The notes under the pieces were generated by a model that was not told where the DNA came from, did not search any database, and saw only the letters and a program-made list of their open reading frames with translations. From contig CAJIZW010000001.1 in NCBI GenBank assembly GCA_905181985.1, positions 1 through 43,824 on the forward strand: a stretch of 43,824 nt of DNA. The letters are read 5' to 3'. Position numbers and translations under genes: made by a program. The first letter of the stretch is position 1, and every line of letters starts with the position of its first letter. This DNA comes from an uncultured Paracoccaceae bacterium. GTDB lineage: Bacteria; Pseudomonadota; Alphaproteobacteria; Rhodobacterales; Rhodobacteraceae. Below, piece by piece: positions 18,231-28,516 of this stretch.

Positions 18231-18791
18231 TTAGCGGCGCCTATCTCTTCTGGTGCTCATCGGTTGGAACGCAACGCTTACATGTGCTTCGCAGTAAGGT
18301 TTTCCTGCTTGAGCTGTTAAACCACAGAACCAGAAATCTTCAGTGGCGGGGTCGCCCACAGGCCATTTACACGTTCGTTCAGTGAGCTCCATGACACTAA
18401 GCTTTTTAGCCTTTTTTTCAACTTCTCGTACAGTCGCGAGTGCCTCTGGACTAATTTCATTAGCAGACGGCTGTGGTGGCAGAGGTTGGCCTGCTTTTAT
18501 TATTAATTTTGGTCTAGGGATTGGTTTTGCAAGTGCTGGTACTAAATCAGGTTTTTCCTCTACTTCTATTTTAACCTTAATAGAAGCTTTCTTCTGATCT
18601 GGTGTTGTTTTTTCTTTTAGAGCCTCCTTAGCTGATGAGCCACTTGACCTATTTGACAGGCCTAGTCTATGCACTTTTCCTATAACCGCGTTCCTAGTTA
18701 CGCTTCCCAGCTGTTTGGCTATAAAGGACGCAGATTGACCTTCGACCCATAAGTTTTTTAGTATTTCTACACGTTCGTCTGTCCAAGCCAT
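18231..18791 (-). CDS. gcrA: GcrA family cell-cycle regulator
   Basis: The protein starts MAWTDERVEILKNLWVEGQSASFIAKQLGSVTRNAVIGKVHRLGL, the GcrA DNA-binding helix-turn-helix. The C-terminal conserved block (CKWPVGDPATEDFWFCGL and KPYCEAHVSVAFQP) is intact and contacts sigma70. The track start at 18797 is a TTG; the ATG at 18791 fits the family and has AAGG at normal distance, giving 186 residues. GcrA activates promoters carrying GANTC sites methylated by CcrM, acting with sigma70 holoenzyme. Divergent from argD, a neighbourhood common in alphaproteobacteria. Its own leader has two hairpins (next entries). Confidence 0.96.
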   Translation of the reverse strand: MAWTDERVEILKNLWVEGQSASFIAKQLGSVTRNAVIGKVHRLGLSNRSSGSSAKEALKEKTTPDQKKASIKVKIEVEEKPDLVPALAKPIPRPKLIIKAGQPLPPQPSANEISPEALATVREVEKKAKKLSVMELTERTCKWPVGDPATEDFWFCGLTAQAGKPYCEAHVSVAFQPMSTRRDRRR

Positions 18792-18812
18792 AATCAAAAC
18801 CTTAATTAAATG

Positions 18813-18829
18813 TGGCCCTATTGGGGCCA
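18813..18829 (-). promoter_or_regulatory. GC-rich hairpin in the gcrA leader
   Basis: TGGCCC-TATTG-GGGCCA, a perfect 6-bp inverted repeat with a 5-nt loop, lies 22-38 nt upstream of the gcrA ATG, close to the ribosome binding site. It would form a stable stem in the leader RNA and could affect translation. No known riboswitch class recognised. Confidence 0.4.
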
Positions 18830-18849
18830 GTATATAAGTAGCTTCCTAC

Positions 18850-18891
18850 TCGCAATTTCCTTATATGTAAAACAATATAAGGAAATTGCGA
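18850..18891. repeat. 17-bp perfect inverted repeat between gcrA and argD
   Basis: TCGCAATTTCCTTATAT (18850-18866), loop GTAAAACA, ATATAAGGAAATTGCGA (18875-18891): 17 of 17 pairs. On the plus strand ATTTTTAA follows, so it could work as a terminator in that direction, although no plus-strand gene ends here; on the minus strand no T-run follows. It may be a terminator for antisense transcription across gcrA, a leader hairpin, or a large operator. Confidence 0.6.
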
Positions 18892-19022
18892 ATTTTTAAA
18901 TAACGATCAAAATATCGTATAGAAATTAGCTACCTGAGTCACAATATTTTCATAGGCATTGACTATTAAGAATAATATATAAAATATGTGACATTCTTAT
19001 CGGTAATTAAGGAATTTAACTA

Positions 19023-20210
19023 ATGATGACACCAGTTTTGCCAAACTATTCTAGGGCACCGTTGAGGTTTGTTAAAGGAGAAGGTTGTTGGCTTTTTGAT
19101 GAGAAAAATAACCGCTATCTAGATTTGGGCGCTGGAATTGCTGTAACCGCTTTAGGTCACGCTCACCCAGAACTGGTAGCTGCCATTCAAGAACAAGCAA
19201 CAAAATTATGGCATGTTTCAAACCTGTATGAAATTCCGAATCAGGAAGAGCTAGCTGAACGATTGGTTTCTGAAACATTTTCCGACACAGTTTTCTTTAC
19301 TAATTCTGGGGCGGAATCTATGGAGTGTGCTATCAAAATGGCTCGGAAGTATTGGTTTGAAAAAGGTGAACCAAACCGGTCAACTATTATTACATTTGAC
19401 AATGCTTTTCATGGTCGAACTATGGCGACAATATCTGCAGTTGGTTCCGAAAAGCTTACTAAGGGATTTGGTCCTTTGCTGCCTGGTTTTATTCAAATCC
19501 CGATTGAAGAAGACAACTATTCTCAACTTAAAAATAAAATTCAAGATCCAGATGTTGCTGCAATTATTGTTGAGCCAATACAAGGGGAAGGTGGTATAAT
19601 TCCGCTCTCAGATGATTTTTTAAAAGTAATTCGAAATTTTTGTGACCAAACTGGTGTATTACTAATATTTGACGAAATACAGTGTGGCGTTGGAAGGACA
19701 GGAAAATTATTTGCTCACGAATGGGCAGGTGTTTATCCTGATATTATGGCAATTGCTAAAGGTATTGGAAATGGATTCCCGTTAGGCGCGTGCCTTGCAA
19801 CTGAGGAGGCGGCCTCAGGAATGACGGCGGGAACACACGGCTCTACTTATGGAGGGAACCCACTTGCCTGCGCCGTAGGGTTGAAGGTGTTAGACATAGT
19901 ATCCCATCCTGATTTTTTGGCTGATGTCAGTAGAAAGGCTGGTTTTTTCCGTCAGAAATTGGAGAGTTTAATAGCAGAGCATTCGGAAATATTTGAGCTA
20001 GTAAGAGGGGAGGGGCTCATGCTTGGTATGAAGTGCAAAGTGCCAAACATGGATGTGGTTGCAATGGCTTACAAACATAACCTATTATTAGTTCCTGGAG
20101 GTGATAACGTTATTCGGTTGCTACCAGCTTTAAACATTTCTGAAGTAGAACTTACTGAGGCTTTTGATAGGTTAGAACAAACAGCTCTATCACTAGAGGC
20201 AACCCTTTGA
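19023..20210 (+). CDS. argD: Acetylornithine aminotransferase
   Basis: 395 residues, PLP fold type I class III. Characteristic segments are [76 protein letters not shown] and the Schiff-base lysine region [15 protein letters not shown]. It converts N-acetylglutamate semialdehyde to N-acetylornithine in arginine synthesis and may also serve the lysine pathway as DapC. AAGGAA precedes the ATG (two consecutive ATG codons). The stop TGA overlaps the TTG start of argF, forming an argDF operon. Confidence 0.96.
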   Translation: MMTPVLPNYSRAPLRFVKGEGCWLFDEKNNRYLDLGAGIAVTALGHAHPELVAAIQEQATKLWHVSNLYEIPNQEELAERLVSETFSDTVFFTNSGAESMECAIKMARKYWFEKGEPNRSTIITFDNAFHGRTMATISAVGSEKLTKGFGPLLPGFIQIPIEEDNYSQLKNKIQDPDVAAIIVEPIQGEGGIIPLSDDFLKVIRNFCDQTGVLLIFDEIQCGVGRTGKLFAHEWAGVYPDIMAIAKGIGNGFPLGACLATEEAASGMTAGTHGSTYGGNPLACAVGLKVLDIVSHPDFLADVSRKAGFFRQKLESLIAEHSEIFELVRGEGLMLGMKCKVPNMDVVAMAYKHNLLLVPGGDNVIRLLPALNISEVELTEAFDRLEQTALSLEATL

Positions 20211-21148
20211 AACATTTTCTAGATATTGACCAAGTTAGTGCTGAGGATCTGAGTTCTATTATTGATGACGCTTTACAACTCAAGGAATTACGCAAAGGTT
20301 TTCCTAAGGGTCAACTTGATAAAGATGCATCTTTAGCTGGGTATGTTGTAGCATTAATATTTCAAAAGCCGTCAACTCGAACTAGAGTTTCTTTTGATGT
20401 TGGTGTTCGGCAACTGGGCGGTCAAAGTTTAATTTTAAGTGGAACAGACATGCAATTAGGGCATGGTGAATCTGTTAGTGATACAGCCCAAGTTCTATCA
20501 AGATATGTTGATCTTATTATGATACGAACGTTTTCTGCAGAAACTTTAAGGGAGTTATCTGAACATTCGACAGTGCCCGTTATAAATGGTTTGACAGACT
20601 ATTCTCATCCCTGCCAAATTATGGCTGATATATTAACTTTTGAAGAAAAAAGAGGATCAATTTCGGGCAAAGAAGTCCTTTGGATTGGAGATGGAAATAA
20701 TGTTTGTAATTCTCTTATTCAGGCATCAGCAAAATTCAATTTCTCATTAAAGTTTTCTGGACCAAGTGCTTTAGATCCAGATAGAAAAGTAGTGAAAAAT
20801 GCTATCGCCGACGGAGCAGTCTTTGAGGTTCAAAGAGATGTTAGTGCTGCTGTAGAAAGTGCTGACCTAATTATTACCGATAGCTGGGTTTCAATGCATC
20901 ATTCCGAATCTGATCGAAGTTCCCTTCATAATGTTCTTTCCGAATACCAAGTAAATGAAAATTTGATGAAAAAAGCAAAAAAAGAGGCTTTATTTATGCA
21001 TTGCTTGCCTGCTCATAGGGGTGAAGAAGTGACGTCAGAGGTTTTAGATGGAAAGAGCTCTGTAGTTTTTGACGAAGCTGAGAATAGGTTGCATGTCCAA
21101 AAAGCAATTATGAGATGGTGTTTAAATAAAATTAAATTGACTGAGTGA
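20207..21148 (+). CDS. argF: Ornithine carbamoyltransferase
   Basis: 313 residues with all landmarks: carbamoyl-phosphate loop [23 protein letters not shown], and [12 protein letters not shown] (HCLP) for ornithine binding. It makes citrulline from ornithine and carbamoyl phosphate in the cytoplasm. It begins with TTG inside the argD stop (TTGA), so translation is coupled. The family N terminus ([14 protein letters not shown]) confirms the TTG start. Confidence 0.97.
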   Translation: MKHFLDIDQVSAEDLSSIIDDALQLKELRKGFPKGQLDKDASLAGYVVALIFQKPSTRTRVSFDVGVRQLGGQSLILSGTDMQLGHGESVSDTAQVLSRYVDLIMIRTFSAETLRELSEHSTVPVINGLTDYSHPCQIMADILTFEEKRGSISGKEVLWIGDGNNVCNSLIQASAKFNFSLKFSGPSALDPDRKVVKNAIADGAVFEVQRDVSAAVESADLIITDSWVSMHHSESDRSSLHNVLSEYQVNENLMKKAKKEALFMHCLPAHRGEEVTSEVLDGKSSVVFDEAENRLHVQKAIMRWCLNKIKLTE

Positions 21149-21312
21149 TTATTGCTCTTAAGGGAATGGCAGTTTAGTGATGATCCCTCTAAGTTCAAAA
21201 GAGGTATATTAGTAAGTCTATATTTGAAGGATAATGTTTCTTTAAAAACTATAATAAAACCTTCTCAACTCCTTTTTATATAAATGCCGATTGTTCTTTT
21301 AATATCTTAGTC

Positions 21313-21332
21313 TAGCGGCTATACGCCGGCTA
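21313..21332 (+). promoter_or_regulatory. GC-rich imperfect hairpin upstream of suhB
   Basis: TAGCGGC-TATAC-GCC(G)GCTA forms a 7-bp stem with one bulged G, in an otherwise AT-rich 206-bp argF-suhB spacer, ending about 8 nt before the suhB AGGGAG. It could shape access to the ribosome binding site. The rest of the spacer shows nothing I can assign. Confidence 0.25.
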
Positions 21333-21354
21333 ACCATATTAGGGAGTAATAAAG

Positions 21355-22146
21355 TTGCAAGGCAGTGCCAATCTGAATTTAATGATCAAAGCTGCTAGGG
21401 TTGCAGGTAGAAGCTTGACAAAAGATTTCCGAGAAGTCGAAAACTTACAGGTTTCGATAAAAGGTGCAGGAGACTTTGTTTCTAGAGCTGATCGAGCCGC
21501 CGAACAGATCATTAAAGAGGAGTTATTGGAAGCAAGGGCAACTTACGGTTGGTTGGGTGAGGAAAGTGAGCCGATTAAGGGTGAGGATCCAACCCGAAGA
21601 TGGATTGTTGATCCTCTTGATGGAACCACAAACTTTTTACATGGCTTACCTCATTGGGCTATTTCAATAGCCTTAGAGCATAAAAATGAAATAGTTTCTG
21701 CTGTAATATATGACCCTTGCACAGATGAAATGTTTATTTCAGAAAAAGGCCAAGGCGCTTGGCTTAATGATACCAGGCTACGAGTTTCTGGCCGCAAGAG
21801 AATGCAAGAAACTATATATGCCACAGGGGTTCCTCACTCGGGAGATGAAAACCTCTCTATTTCACTCAAGGAATTAGGGCGTTTATTACCAAAGTGCGCA
21901 GGCGTTAGAAGTTTTGGAGCTGCCGCACTTGATCTTGCTTATGTTGCTGCTGGGCGTTTTGACGGATTTTGGCAGAGGGGTCTGTCTCCTTGGGATACAG
22001 CAGCAGGAATTTTAATTGTAAGGGAAAGTGGGGGGTTGGTCGAGAGTATAAGCCCTGAGAAAAATGAACTCGAGGATGGTGAAATTATTGCTGGAAACGG
22101 TGAGATCTTTGAACAATTTTCTACAATTATAAGATCTTCTTCTTAA
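21355..22146 (+). CDS. suhB: Inositol monophosphatase family protein SuhB
   Basis: 263 residues. The metal-binding motifs of the family are complete: GEESE (about residue 64), WIVDPLDGTTNFLHG (DPLDGT), and the C-terminal WDTAAGILIVRESGG. The start is TTG, preceded by AGGGAG; the resulting MQGSANLNLMIKAAR is, from memory, the conserved beginning of alphaproteobacterial SuhB, which supports this unusual start. The enzyme dephosphorylates inositol-1-phosphate and related sugar phosphates, and SuhB also binds the transcription complex in enterobacteria. It ends 10 bp before the opposing ygfZ. Confidence 0.95.
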   Translation: MQGSANLNLMIKAARVAGRSLTKDFREVENLQVSIKGAGDFVSRADRAAEQIIKEELLEARATYGWLGEESEPIKGEDPTRRWIVDPLDGTTNFLHGLPHWAISIALEHKNEIVSAVIYDPCTDEMFISEKGQGAWLNDTRLRVSGRKRMQETIYATGVPHSGDENLSISLKELGRLLPKCAGVRSFGAAALDLAYVAAGRFDGFWQRGLSPWDTAAGILIVRESGGLVESISPEKNELEDGEIIAGNGEIFEQFSTIIRSSS

Positions 22147-22156
22147 TATAACGAGC

Positions 22157-22903
22157 CTAGTTCTCAATTATAACTGTTGCTTCGCCTGCTTGCATTTTTG
22201 GAAAAGCACGGTCAAGCTTGAGGAAAGCTAGTCCATGTCCATCTGATTGAGAGTATAATACTCCAGCTGGCCGGCCATCAGCTAGTATTTCAGTGCCAAC
22301 AGGGGTTTCACCAATTACTGAAACTTTTATCAAACCTTTTTTTAAGGTAGTTTTGTGTTTCATTCTAGCGGTTATTTCTTGGCCAACATAACAACCTTTT
22401 TTGAAATCAACACCATTTAACTTCTCAAAACTTGCTTCTAGAATATAGGTCTTATCTCGAATTAATTCTATATTTGTTTCTGGAATACCGTGTTTTACCC
22501 GTAGCTTTTTCCAGTCTATATCTTGATTGATTGAGCTGGTTTCATATGATCTCCAACCCAAAGCCGCATGTCTGGGGTCGTTAAAAGCGCCTAAAGGCGG
22601 GTTATCAATTCCTGTAGACACACTTATGTTTGTTTTAATTATATCTACTTTTGTCCTTAAACGGTATATAGACAATTTGGTTTGTAGATCGTCACTAACT
22701 TCTTTGGATACATCAATTAATATACGGCCCTTATAAGCAACAATAAAGAAATCCACGAAATACTTTCCTTGTGGTGTTAACATAGCCGCATAGATAATGC
22801 CCTTATCTAACTTATCTATATCGTTTGTTATAAGCCCTTGAAGAAACTTTAGTGTTTCTTCACCGGAAATTTCAATGATAGTACGGTTTCTTTTAGCGCT
22901 CAT
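22157..22903 (-). CDS. ygfZ: tRNA-modifying / Fe-S maintenance protein YgfZ
   Basis: 248 residues from ATG at 22903 (the track's TTG at 22909 is less likely: AAGGAGG lies 10 nt before the ATG but only 4 nt before the TTG). The signature KGCYVGQEITARMKHK, with its reactive Cys, is diagnostic. The protein resembles glycine-cleavage T protein, binds folate and helps assemble or repair Fe-S enzymes such as MiaB, and by extension possibly RimO in this window. Shine-Dalgarno is near perfect. Confidence 0.93.
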   Translation of the reverse strand: MSAKRNRTIIEISGEETLKFLQGLITNDIDKLDKGIIYAAMLTPQGKYFVDFFIVAYKGRILIDVSKEVSDDLQTKLSIYRLRTKVDIIKTNISVSTGIDNPPLGAFNDPRHAALGWRSYETSSINQDIDWKKLRVKHGIPETNIELIRDKTYILEASFEKLNGVDFKKGCYVGQEITARMKHKTTLKKGLIKVSVIGETPVGTEILADGRPAGVLYSQSDGHGLAFLKLDRAFPKMQAGEATVIIEN

Positions 22904-23189
22904 AAGCAAAGTACCTCCTTATGAATCATAACATTTTTTGGTTTAACTATGCTATGCAAAAAGTAAATGATAGCTTTCTGTCGAAATAATTTAATATTTC
23001 TAAATATTATAATAGACCCTAATATTATTATTTTGTCAGAGATAAAAATTATTTTCTAAAAAACCTGTATATATGTCATATATTGTATTGTTATTTTGTT
23101 GTAGATCGTATCTTTAACTTGTGAACTTATAAAACACTGTCAACTCATTCAGTTTATCAAGAGATTCATATTTAAGGAAACGATAGAAA

Positions 23190-24389
23190 ATGTCATTAGC
23201 TAATGGAAGAAATATTTTAGCGATCCCTGGGCCGTCTGTAATACCTGACCGAGTACTAAACGCGATGCACACTGCAGCACCTAATATATATGTTGGATCT
23301 CTATTAGATACTACTGACAGTCTTGTCCCCGATTTGAAAAAAATTGCTAAGACTGATGGCTATGTTGCTATGTATATCGGTAATGGTCACGCTGCTTGGG
23401 AAGCTTCTCTAGCTAACGTATTGGCTTTAGGGGATAATATCCTTGTGCTGGCAACAGGGCGCTTTGGACATAGCTGGGCAGAAATGGCAAAACAGAGGGG
23501 TCTAGAGGTTGAATTGGTGGACTTTGGACATAGAAGTGTAGTTCAAGGTGAAACTGTTGAACGGATATTAAATGAAGACAAGAAGAAAACAATCAAGGCA
23601 GTACTCGTTGTTCAAGTAGATACTGCCACAAGCGCTAAAACAGATATTTTAAGCATCAGAGAGCTGATTAATAAATGTAATCATCCAGCATTATTGATGG
23701 TAGATAGTATAGCTTGCCTAGGATGTGATGAAATGCATATGGATCAATGGGGTGTCGATGTGATAGTGGCTGGTTGTCAGAAGGGGTTGATGGTTCCTCC
23801 AGGTATGAGTTTTGTTTTTTTTAATGAAAAAGCTATGGAACGCAGGAGGAGTTTAAAGTTAGTCTCAAGTTATTGGGATTGGATCCCTCGGGCTCAACCG
23901 AGTCACTTCTATGAATACTTTTGTGGCACTGCCCCCACGCATCATTTACTTGGGCTGCGAGAAGCTTTGACTATGATCATACATGAAGAAGGGTTAGATT
24001 TGGTTTGGAAAAGACACAAAATCCTTGCGAATTCAATATGGTCAGCTTTAGATAGATGGAGCTCTGAAGGTTCTCTAGAACTAAACATTAAAGAACCAAA
24101 GGATAGAAGCCATGCTGTAACTGCTGTTAGAATTGATCCGTTATTTGGAACTAAGTTGCGTAATTGGTTAACTGAAAACACTGGAGTTACACTTGGTATT
24201 GGTATTGGAATGGCTGATCCTAATGATCCAGCATGGCATGGATTTTTTCGAATTGGGCACATGGGACATTTAAATGCTCATATGGTCTTAGGAACTTTAG
24301 GGGCTATTGATGCAGGCCTGAAATCTTTAAAAATTCCACATGGAGATGGTGCTCTCGAAGCAGCGTCTCTAATTTGTGCGGATAGCTGA
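23190..24389 (+). CDS. Class V PLP aminotransferase (alanine/serine-glyoxylate type)
   Basis: 399 residues. The family pattern is clear: LAIPGPSVIPDRVL at the start, YIGNGHAAWEASLANVL, LVLATGRFGHSWAEMAK, the Asp of MVDSIACLG and the Schiff-base Lys of AGCQKGLMVPPG. The end has GIGMADPNDPAWHGFFRIGHMGHLN, typical of alanine- or serine-glyoxylate aminotransferases. The likely reaction moves an amino group between alanine, serine or aspartate and glyoxylate, giving glycine. Which donor is used cannot be told. AAGGAAA precedes the ATG. It ends tail-to-tail with a 21-bp overlap into the HisC-like gene. Confidence 0.9.
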   Translation: MSLANGRNILAIPGPSVIPDRVLNAMHTAAPNIYVGSLLDTTDSLVPDLKKIAKTDGYVAMYIGNGHAAWEASLANVLALGDNILVLATGRFGHSWAEMAKQRGLEVELVDFGHRSVVQGETVERILNEDKKKTIKAVLVVQVDTATSAKTDILSIRELINKCNHPALLMVDSIACLGCDEMHMDQWGVDVIVAGCQKGLMVPPGMSFVFFNEKAMERRRSLKLVSSYWDWIPRAQPSHFYEYFCGTAPTHHLLGLREALTMIIHEEGLDLVWKRHKILANSIWSALDRWSSEGSLELNIKEPKDRSHAVTAVRIDPLFGTKLRNWLTENTGVTLGIGIGMADPNDPAWHGFFRIGHMGHLNAHMVLGTLGAIDAGLKSLKIPHGDGALEAASLICADS

Positions 24390-25484
24390 CAGGGCACGAG
24401 GTAATATTTGTTCTAAAAGCTCGAGATCCTTTTTTGTCCCACAGCTAATTCGGATTGCTCTATCTTGTGGCATTACAAACGGCATTCTAACAAATATTCC
24501 ATTATCTATTAACTGCCCAAGAAGTTTACGTGCAAAATCTCCATCTGAATTGCAGTCGATACAAACAAAATTGGCAGAAGACGGAATAGGTTTTAGCCCA
24601 TTGGTCAGTGCTATCTTAGCTATTTTATCCCTGGATTCTTTTACTAATAAAATTGTCTTATCTAAGTGATTTTGATCTAAAAGGGCATGGAGAGCACCAA
24701 TTTGAGAAATTCTACTAACACCAAAGTGATTGCGAATTTTATCGAAACCCTTGATTAGCTCTGGATGTCCAATCCCGTAGCCTATTCGCGCACCCGCAAG
24801 TCCATAACCCTTAGAAAAAGTTCGCATTCGTATCACTTTTGAAGAACTTGGATCTAGTTTAGACGCCACGTCTTTGTCTGCAAACTCTATATAAGCTTCG
24901 TCTAAAATAAGAAGGCACCCATCTGGCACTGAGTTAATTAACTTTGTTATCACATTGCTAGGGTGCCATGTTCCCATTGGGTTGTCGGGGTTAGCAAGGT
25001 AGATAAGTTTTGCACCAACTTCTACAGCCTTATTTATTAAAGCTTCTGTATCTTCCATATCATTTTTGTACGGAACTTTGTGCAAAACTCCACCGTACCC
25101 GGAGACATGAAAATTAAAAGTTGGGTATGCTCCATTAGAAGTTACCACAGTGTCCCCAGGCGTAATTAGCATTCGAGCAAGGTAACCTAATAATCCATCT
25201 ATCCCCTCACCGACTATAATTTCATTTTTATTTATTTGATGATGATCAGCAAGTGCTTCCTTTAAATCATGATTTTCGGGGTCTCCATACATCCAAAGGT
25301 TTTTTGACTCTTGTTGCATGGCTTTTATGGCAAAGGGAGAGGGGCCAAAGACATTTTCATTTGCACCGAGTCTTGCTAAAAACTTAGAAGAACGGAATCG
25401 TTCTTGCGTCTCAGGACCTACAAATGGGACGGAACTTGGAAGGCTGTCTATAAGGGGTGTGAATTTAATAGTATTTCTAGTCAT
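24369..25484 (-). CDS. HisC-like class I/II PLP aminotransferase
   Basis: 371 residues of fold type I: LGANENVFGPSP, the aromatic-ring segment NGAYPTFNF, LANPDNPMGTW, LILDEAYIEF, and the Schiff-base Lys in RTFSKGYGLAGARIGYG. C-terminal IRISCGTKKDLELL is also typical. Histidinol-phosphate aminotransferase (histidine synthesis) is the nearest call, but homologues with aromatic-amino-acid or other substrates look the same. It follows valS by 3 bp and so shares its transcript, and its 3' end overlaps the opposing class V aminotransferase gene. Confidence 0.88.
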   Translation of the reverse strand: MTRNTIKFTPLIDSLPSSVPFVGPETQERFRSSKFLARLGANENVFGPSPFAIKAMQQESKNLWMYGDPENHDLKEALADHHQINKNEIIVGEGIDGLLGYLARMLITPGDTVVTSNGAYPTFNFHVSGYGGVLHKVPYKNDMEDTEALINKAVEVGAKLIYLANPDNPMGTWHPSNVITKLINSVPDGCLLILDEAYIEFADKDVASKLDPSSSKVIRMRTFSKGYGLAGARIGYGIGHPELIKGFDKIRNHFGVSRISQIGALHALLDQNHLDKTILLVKESRDKIAKIALTNGLKPIPSSANFVCIDCNSDGDFARKLLGQLIDNGIFVRMPFVMPQDRAIRISCGTKKDLELLEQILPRALSAIRTN

Positions 25485-25487
25485 AAT

Positions 25488-28208
25488 TTACGCCTCCTCT
25501 ATATCTTTCAGCCTATTGATAGCATTTGTTATTTTTTCTATTTCTTGCCTCTTCAAATTATAATCAACTTGTGTTTGAGCTACAACGGTCTCGGGAGCAC
25601 TTTCTAAAAACTTATTATTTTCTAAACGTCCTTTGAGAGATCTTATTTCATTTTCAATTTTGGTTAGGTTTTTTTCTAACCTTTTCTTTTCTGATGAAAT
25701 GTCAATAATTTCAGCTAATGGAAGAGCAAATTCACCACCGTTTACTGTTATGTTTACACAACCTTTTGGAAGTTTAGCATTTTCAGTTATTTTTTCAATT
25801 CTAGCTAATTTCATAATTAAGTCAGTATTAAAATTCCAGCCGGGTCTTTTAGAGTTATCAAGACTAATCATTATTAATGGAATTTTTAAACCGGCAGGAA
25901 CATTCATTTCTCCTCTAACAGATCTAATGTTTTCTATCAGATTTATTGCCCAATTCATTTCTTGATCTGCAACGCTGTCAATCAACTCCGTACCATAAGT
26001 TGGCCAATCAGCATGAATTAATAGCTTTTGATGTTTCCCAACAGACGACCATAATTCCTCGGTAATGAACGGCATTATTGGGTGTAGTAGAATAAGGCAT
26101 TGATCCAAAACCCAAGCTAAAGTGTTTTTGGTCTCATCAACTACTGTTTGATCCTCGTTATTTAAAAGGGGTTTTGAAAACTCTACATACCAATCACAAA
26201 CTTTCCCCCAAACGAAGGCGTATAAACCATTAGCCACATCGTTAAATCTGTAGTTAGCCAGTGAGTTATCCGTGAGTTCACGAACTTTCCCTGTTTCGCC
26301 AACAATCCATTTATTAACATTATGTGAAACGTTGGAGGGAGAAAAACTATCTTGAAGTTTGCATCCATTCATCTCTGCAAAACGTGCAGCATTCCAAAGT
26401 TTAGTCCCAAAGTTGCGATAACCGGCAATTCTTTGGGTACTTAGTTTAAGATCTCTACCCATTGCCGCCATTGCTGTTAATGTGAAGCGTACTGAATCTG
26501 CTCCGTACTCTTCTATTAACTCTATTGGGTCTAAGACATTACCTGAAGATTTAGACATTTTTTGCCCTGTCTCATCTCTTACTAACGCATGAACATAAAC
26601 CGTACTGAAGGGTTTTTGATCCATTATGGCGTATTGCATCATCATCATTCTAGCTACCCAAAAGAAGATGATGTCAAAACCAGTTACTAATACATTTGTT
26701 GGGTAATATTTTTTTAATTCTTCAGTGTTTTCAGGCCAACCTAGAGTTCCAATAGGCCATATTCCTGACGAAAACCAAGTGTCTAATACATCTGGATCGC
26801 GAGTGAGGACTTTCCCTGGAGCCATTTCTTGAGCCTCTTCCTCAGTAGTGGCACAGTATTCGTTTCCATCGATATCAAACCACACAGGAATTTGATGTCC
26901 CCACCATAGTTGCCTGCTGATACACCAAGGTTCAATATTTTCTAACCAATGAAAGTAAACTTTTGCATCTCTCTCTGGTATGATGCGTGTCTCACCAACT
27001 TTAACGGCGTCTATTGCGGGTTGAACAATTTTCTTAGTATCCACAAACCACTGATTAGTCAGCATCGGTTCTATAACTACTTTTGACCGATCCCCTATAG
27101 GTTGCATAATTTTTTTATCTTCGATTTTTATAGTTAAATTTAACGCATTCATATCAGTTACAATGTGCTCTCGTGCAACGAACCTATCAAGCCCTTTATA
27201 TTTTTCAGGAACAGTATTTTCTAAAGAATTATCATCTCTTAAATTCCCTTTTGTATCTAAAAGTGGGTAAAGTGGTATATTATTACGTTTGGCGACAGCG
27301 TAATCATTAAAATCATGAGCACCCGTTATTTTTACTGCTCCAGAACCAAAATTAGGATCAGGATATTCATCTTCTATTATTGGAATTAATCTGTCGCATA
27401 AGGGTAAATGTAACTTCTTACCTATTATCTGTTTGTAGCGTTCGTCTGATGGGTGAACAGCTACGGCTCCATCTCCTAACATTGTTTCTGGGCGGGTGGT
27501 TGCTATGGCTATATAGTTACGCTCTTCTTCAAGAATGATTTGTCCGTCTTCGTCTTTTTCAATGAATGTATAGGTTTCGCCATTCTCTAGTAGGTATTTA
27601 AAGTGAAAAAATTTTCCATCAACTTCTATATTTTCTACTTCTAAATCAGATATCGCTGTCTCAAATTTTGGATCCCAATTTACTAACCTCGTACCTCGGT
27701 AAATTAGACCTTTATTATACATTTCTACAAAAACTTTTAAGACCGCTTTTTGAAAGTGCTCATCCATTGTGAAGGCATTTCTGGACCAATCACAAGATGC
27801 TCCAAGTCTTTTTAATTGATCAACTATAGTTCCACCAGACTGCTCCTTCCATTCCCAAACTTTTTTTAGAAAAAGATCCCGACCAAGCTCTTTGCGTGAA
27901 GGCAATTTGTCTTTTGCAAGTTGTCGCTCCACGACCATTTGTGTGGCAATGCCAGCGTGATCCTGTCCTGGCTGCCAAAGAGTGTCGTACCCTCGCATAC
28001 GGTGCCATCTTACTAGAATATCTTGTAATGTATTGTTGAAAGCATGCCCCATATGAAGAATACCTGTGACATTTGGTGGGGGTATCATAATACAGAACGT
28101 TTCATTTATACTGGCATTAGCACCGGCTTTAAAACAACCTTCATCTTCCCATTTTGAGTAAATTCTTCCTTCAACTGTATTTGAATTAAAAGTTTTTTCC
28201 ATCGTCAT
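25488..28208 (-). CDS. valS: Valyl-tRNA synthetase
   Basis: 906 residues. Class I motifs: [21 protein letters not shown] (HIGH as HMGH) and [14 protein letters not shown] (KMSKS). The editing domain with [17 protein letters not shown] lies between them. The C terminus is a coiled coil ([31 protein letters not shown]), the usual ValRS tRNA-binding arm. It charges tRNA-Val and clears Thr-tRNA. The ATG at 28208 has AGGATC upstream. The HisC-like gene follows within 3 bp. Confidence 0.98.
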   Translation of the reverse strand: MTMEKTFNSNTVEGRIYSKWEDEGCFKAGANASINETFCIMIPPPNVTGILHMGHAFNNTLQDILVRWHRMRGYDTLWQPGQDHAGIATQMVVERQLAKDKLPSRKELGRDLFLKKVWEWKEQSGGTIVDQLKRLGASCDWSRNAFTMDEHFQKAVLKVFVEMYNKGLIYRGTRLVNWDPKFETAISDLEVENIEVDGKFFHFKYLLENGETYTFIEKDEDGQIILEEERNYIAIATTRPETMLGDGAVAVHPSDERYKQIIGKKLHLPLCDRLIPIIEDEYPDPNFGSGAVKITGAHDFNDYAVAKRNNIPLYPLLDTKGNLRDDNSLENTVPEKYKGLDRFVAREHIVTDMNALNLTIKIEDKKIMQPIGDRSKVVIEPMLTNQWFVDTKKIVQPAIDAVKVGETRIIPERDAKVYFHWLENIEPWCISRQLWWGHQIPVWFDIDGNEYCATTEEEAQEMAPGKVLTRDPDVLDTWFSSGIWPIGTLGWPENTEELKKYYPTNVLVTGFDIIFFWVARMMMMQYAIMDQKPFSTVYVHALVRDETGQKMSKSSGNVLDPIELIEEYGADSVRFTLTAMAAMGRDLKLSTQRIAGYRNFGTKLWNAARFAEMNGCKLQDSFSPSNVSHNVNKWIVGETGKVRELTDNSLANYRFNDVANGLYAFVWGKVCDWYVEFSKPLLNNEDQTVVDETKNTLAWVLDQCLILLHPIMPFITEELWSSVGKHQKLLIHADWPTYGTELIDSVADQEMNWAINLIENIRSVRGEMNVPAGLKIPLIMISLDNSKRPGWNFNTDLIMKLARIEKITENAKLPKGCVNITVNGGEFALPLAEIIDISSEKKRLEKNLTKIENEIRSLKGRLENNKFLESAPETVVAQTQVDYNLKRQEIEKITNAINRLKDIEEA

Positions 28209-28516
28209 AATGGGGATCCTAATAGTTATTCCAGGTTTTTTATGTACTCTATATTTTCGTAGTCACGCACTAACATTAATCTGATTATATTTAAACACAT
28301 TAGTTGTTAATTCATACAGACCTGGTAATTAATTATCAGTTGTAATGCCTCTTTTACTCCCATTATGGAAAGATTAGGAGTTTTTATATTTTAATAGGAC
28401 ATCCAAACTAGGCGCACCATACTTTTTCACAGCCACTTTAATTCTTTTTTATTAAAATATTAAATATTTTTAAAACAAGTTAACTATGTCTTTACTTGCC
28501 AATAGCTTATTTAGGT
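28209..28516. other. Intergenic spacer upstream of valS, no gene seen
   Basis: 308 bp, strongly AT-rich, between valS and the DUF3108 gene (both minus). A TATAAT on the minus strand at 28284-28289 could be the -10 of a valS promoter, with TTAACA at a short 15-bp spacing. I see no tRNA, T-box or other recognisable leader, and no credible small ORF. Confidence 0.5.

Noticed and set aside
21149-21200. tRNA-like CCTCTAAGTTCAAAAGAGG in the argF-suhB spacer
   Set aside because: Resembles a T arm by chance, but the loop is 9 nt and no acceptor or anticodon arm can be built.
22910-23189. Possible small RNA or ORF in the 280-bp ygfZ / class V aminotransferase spacer
   Set aside because: Very AT-rich, no ORF with a ribosome binding site and no stable hairpin; only the start-proximal AAGGAAA is interpretable.
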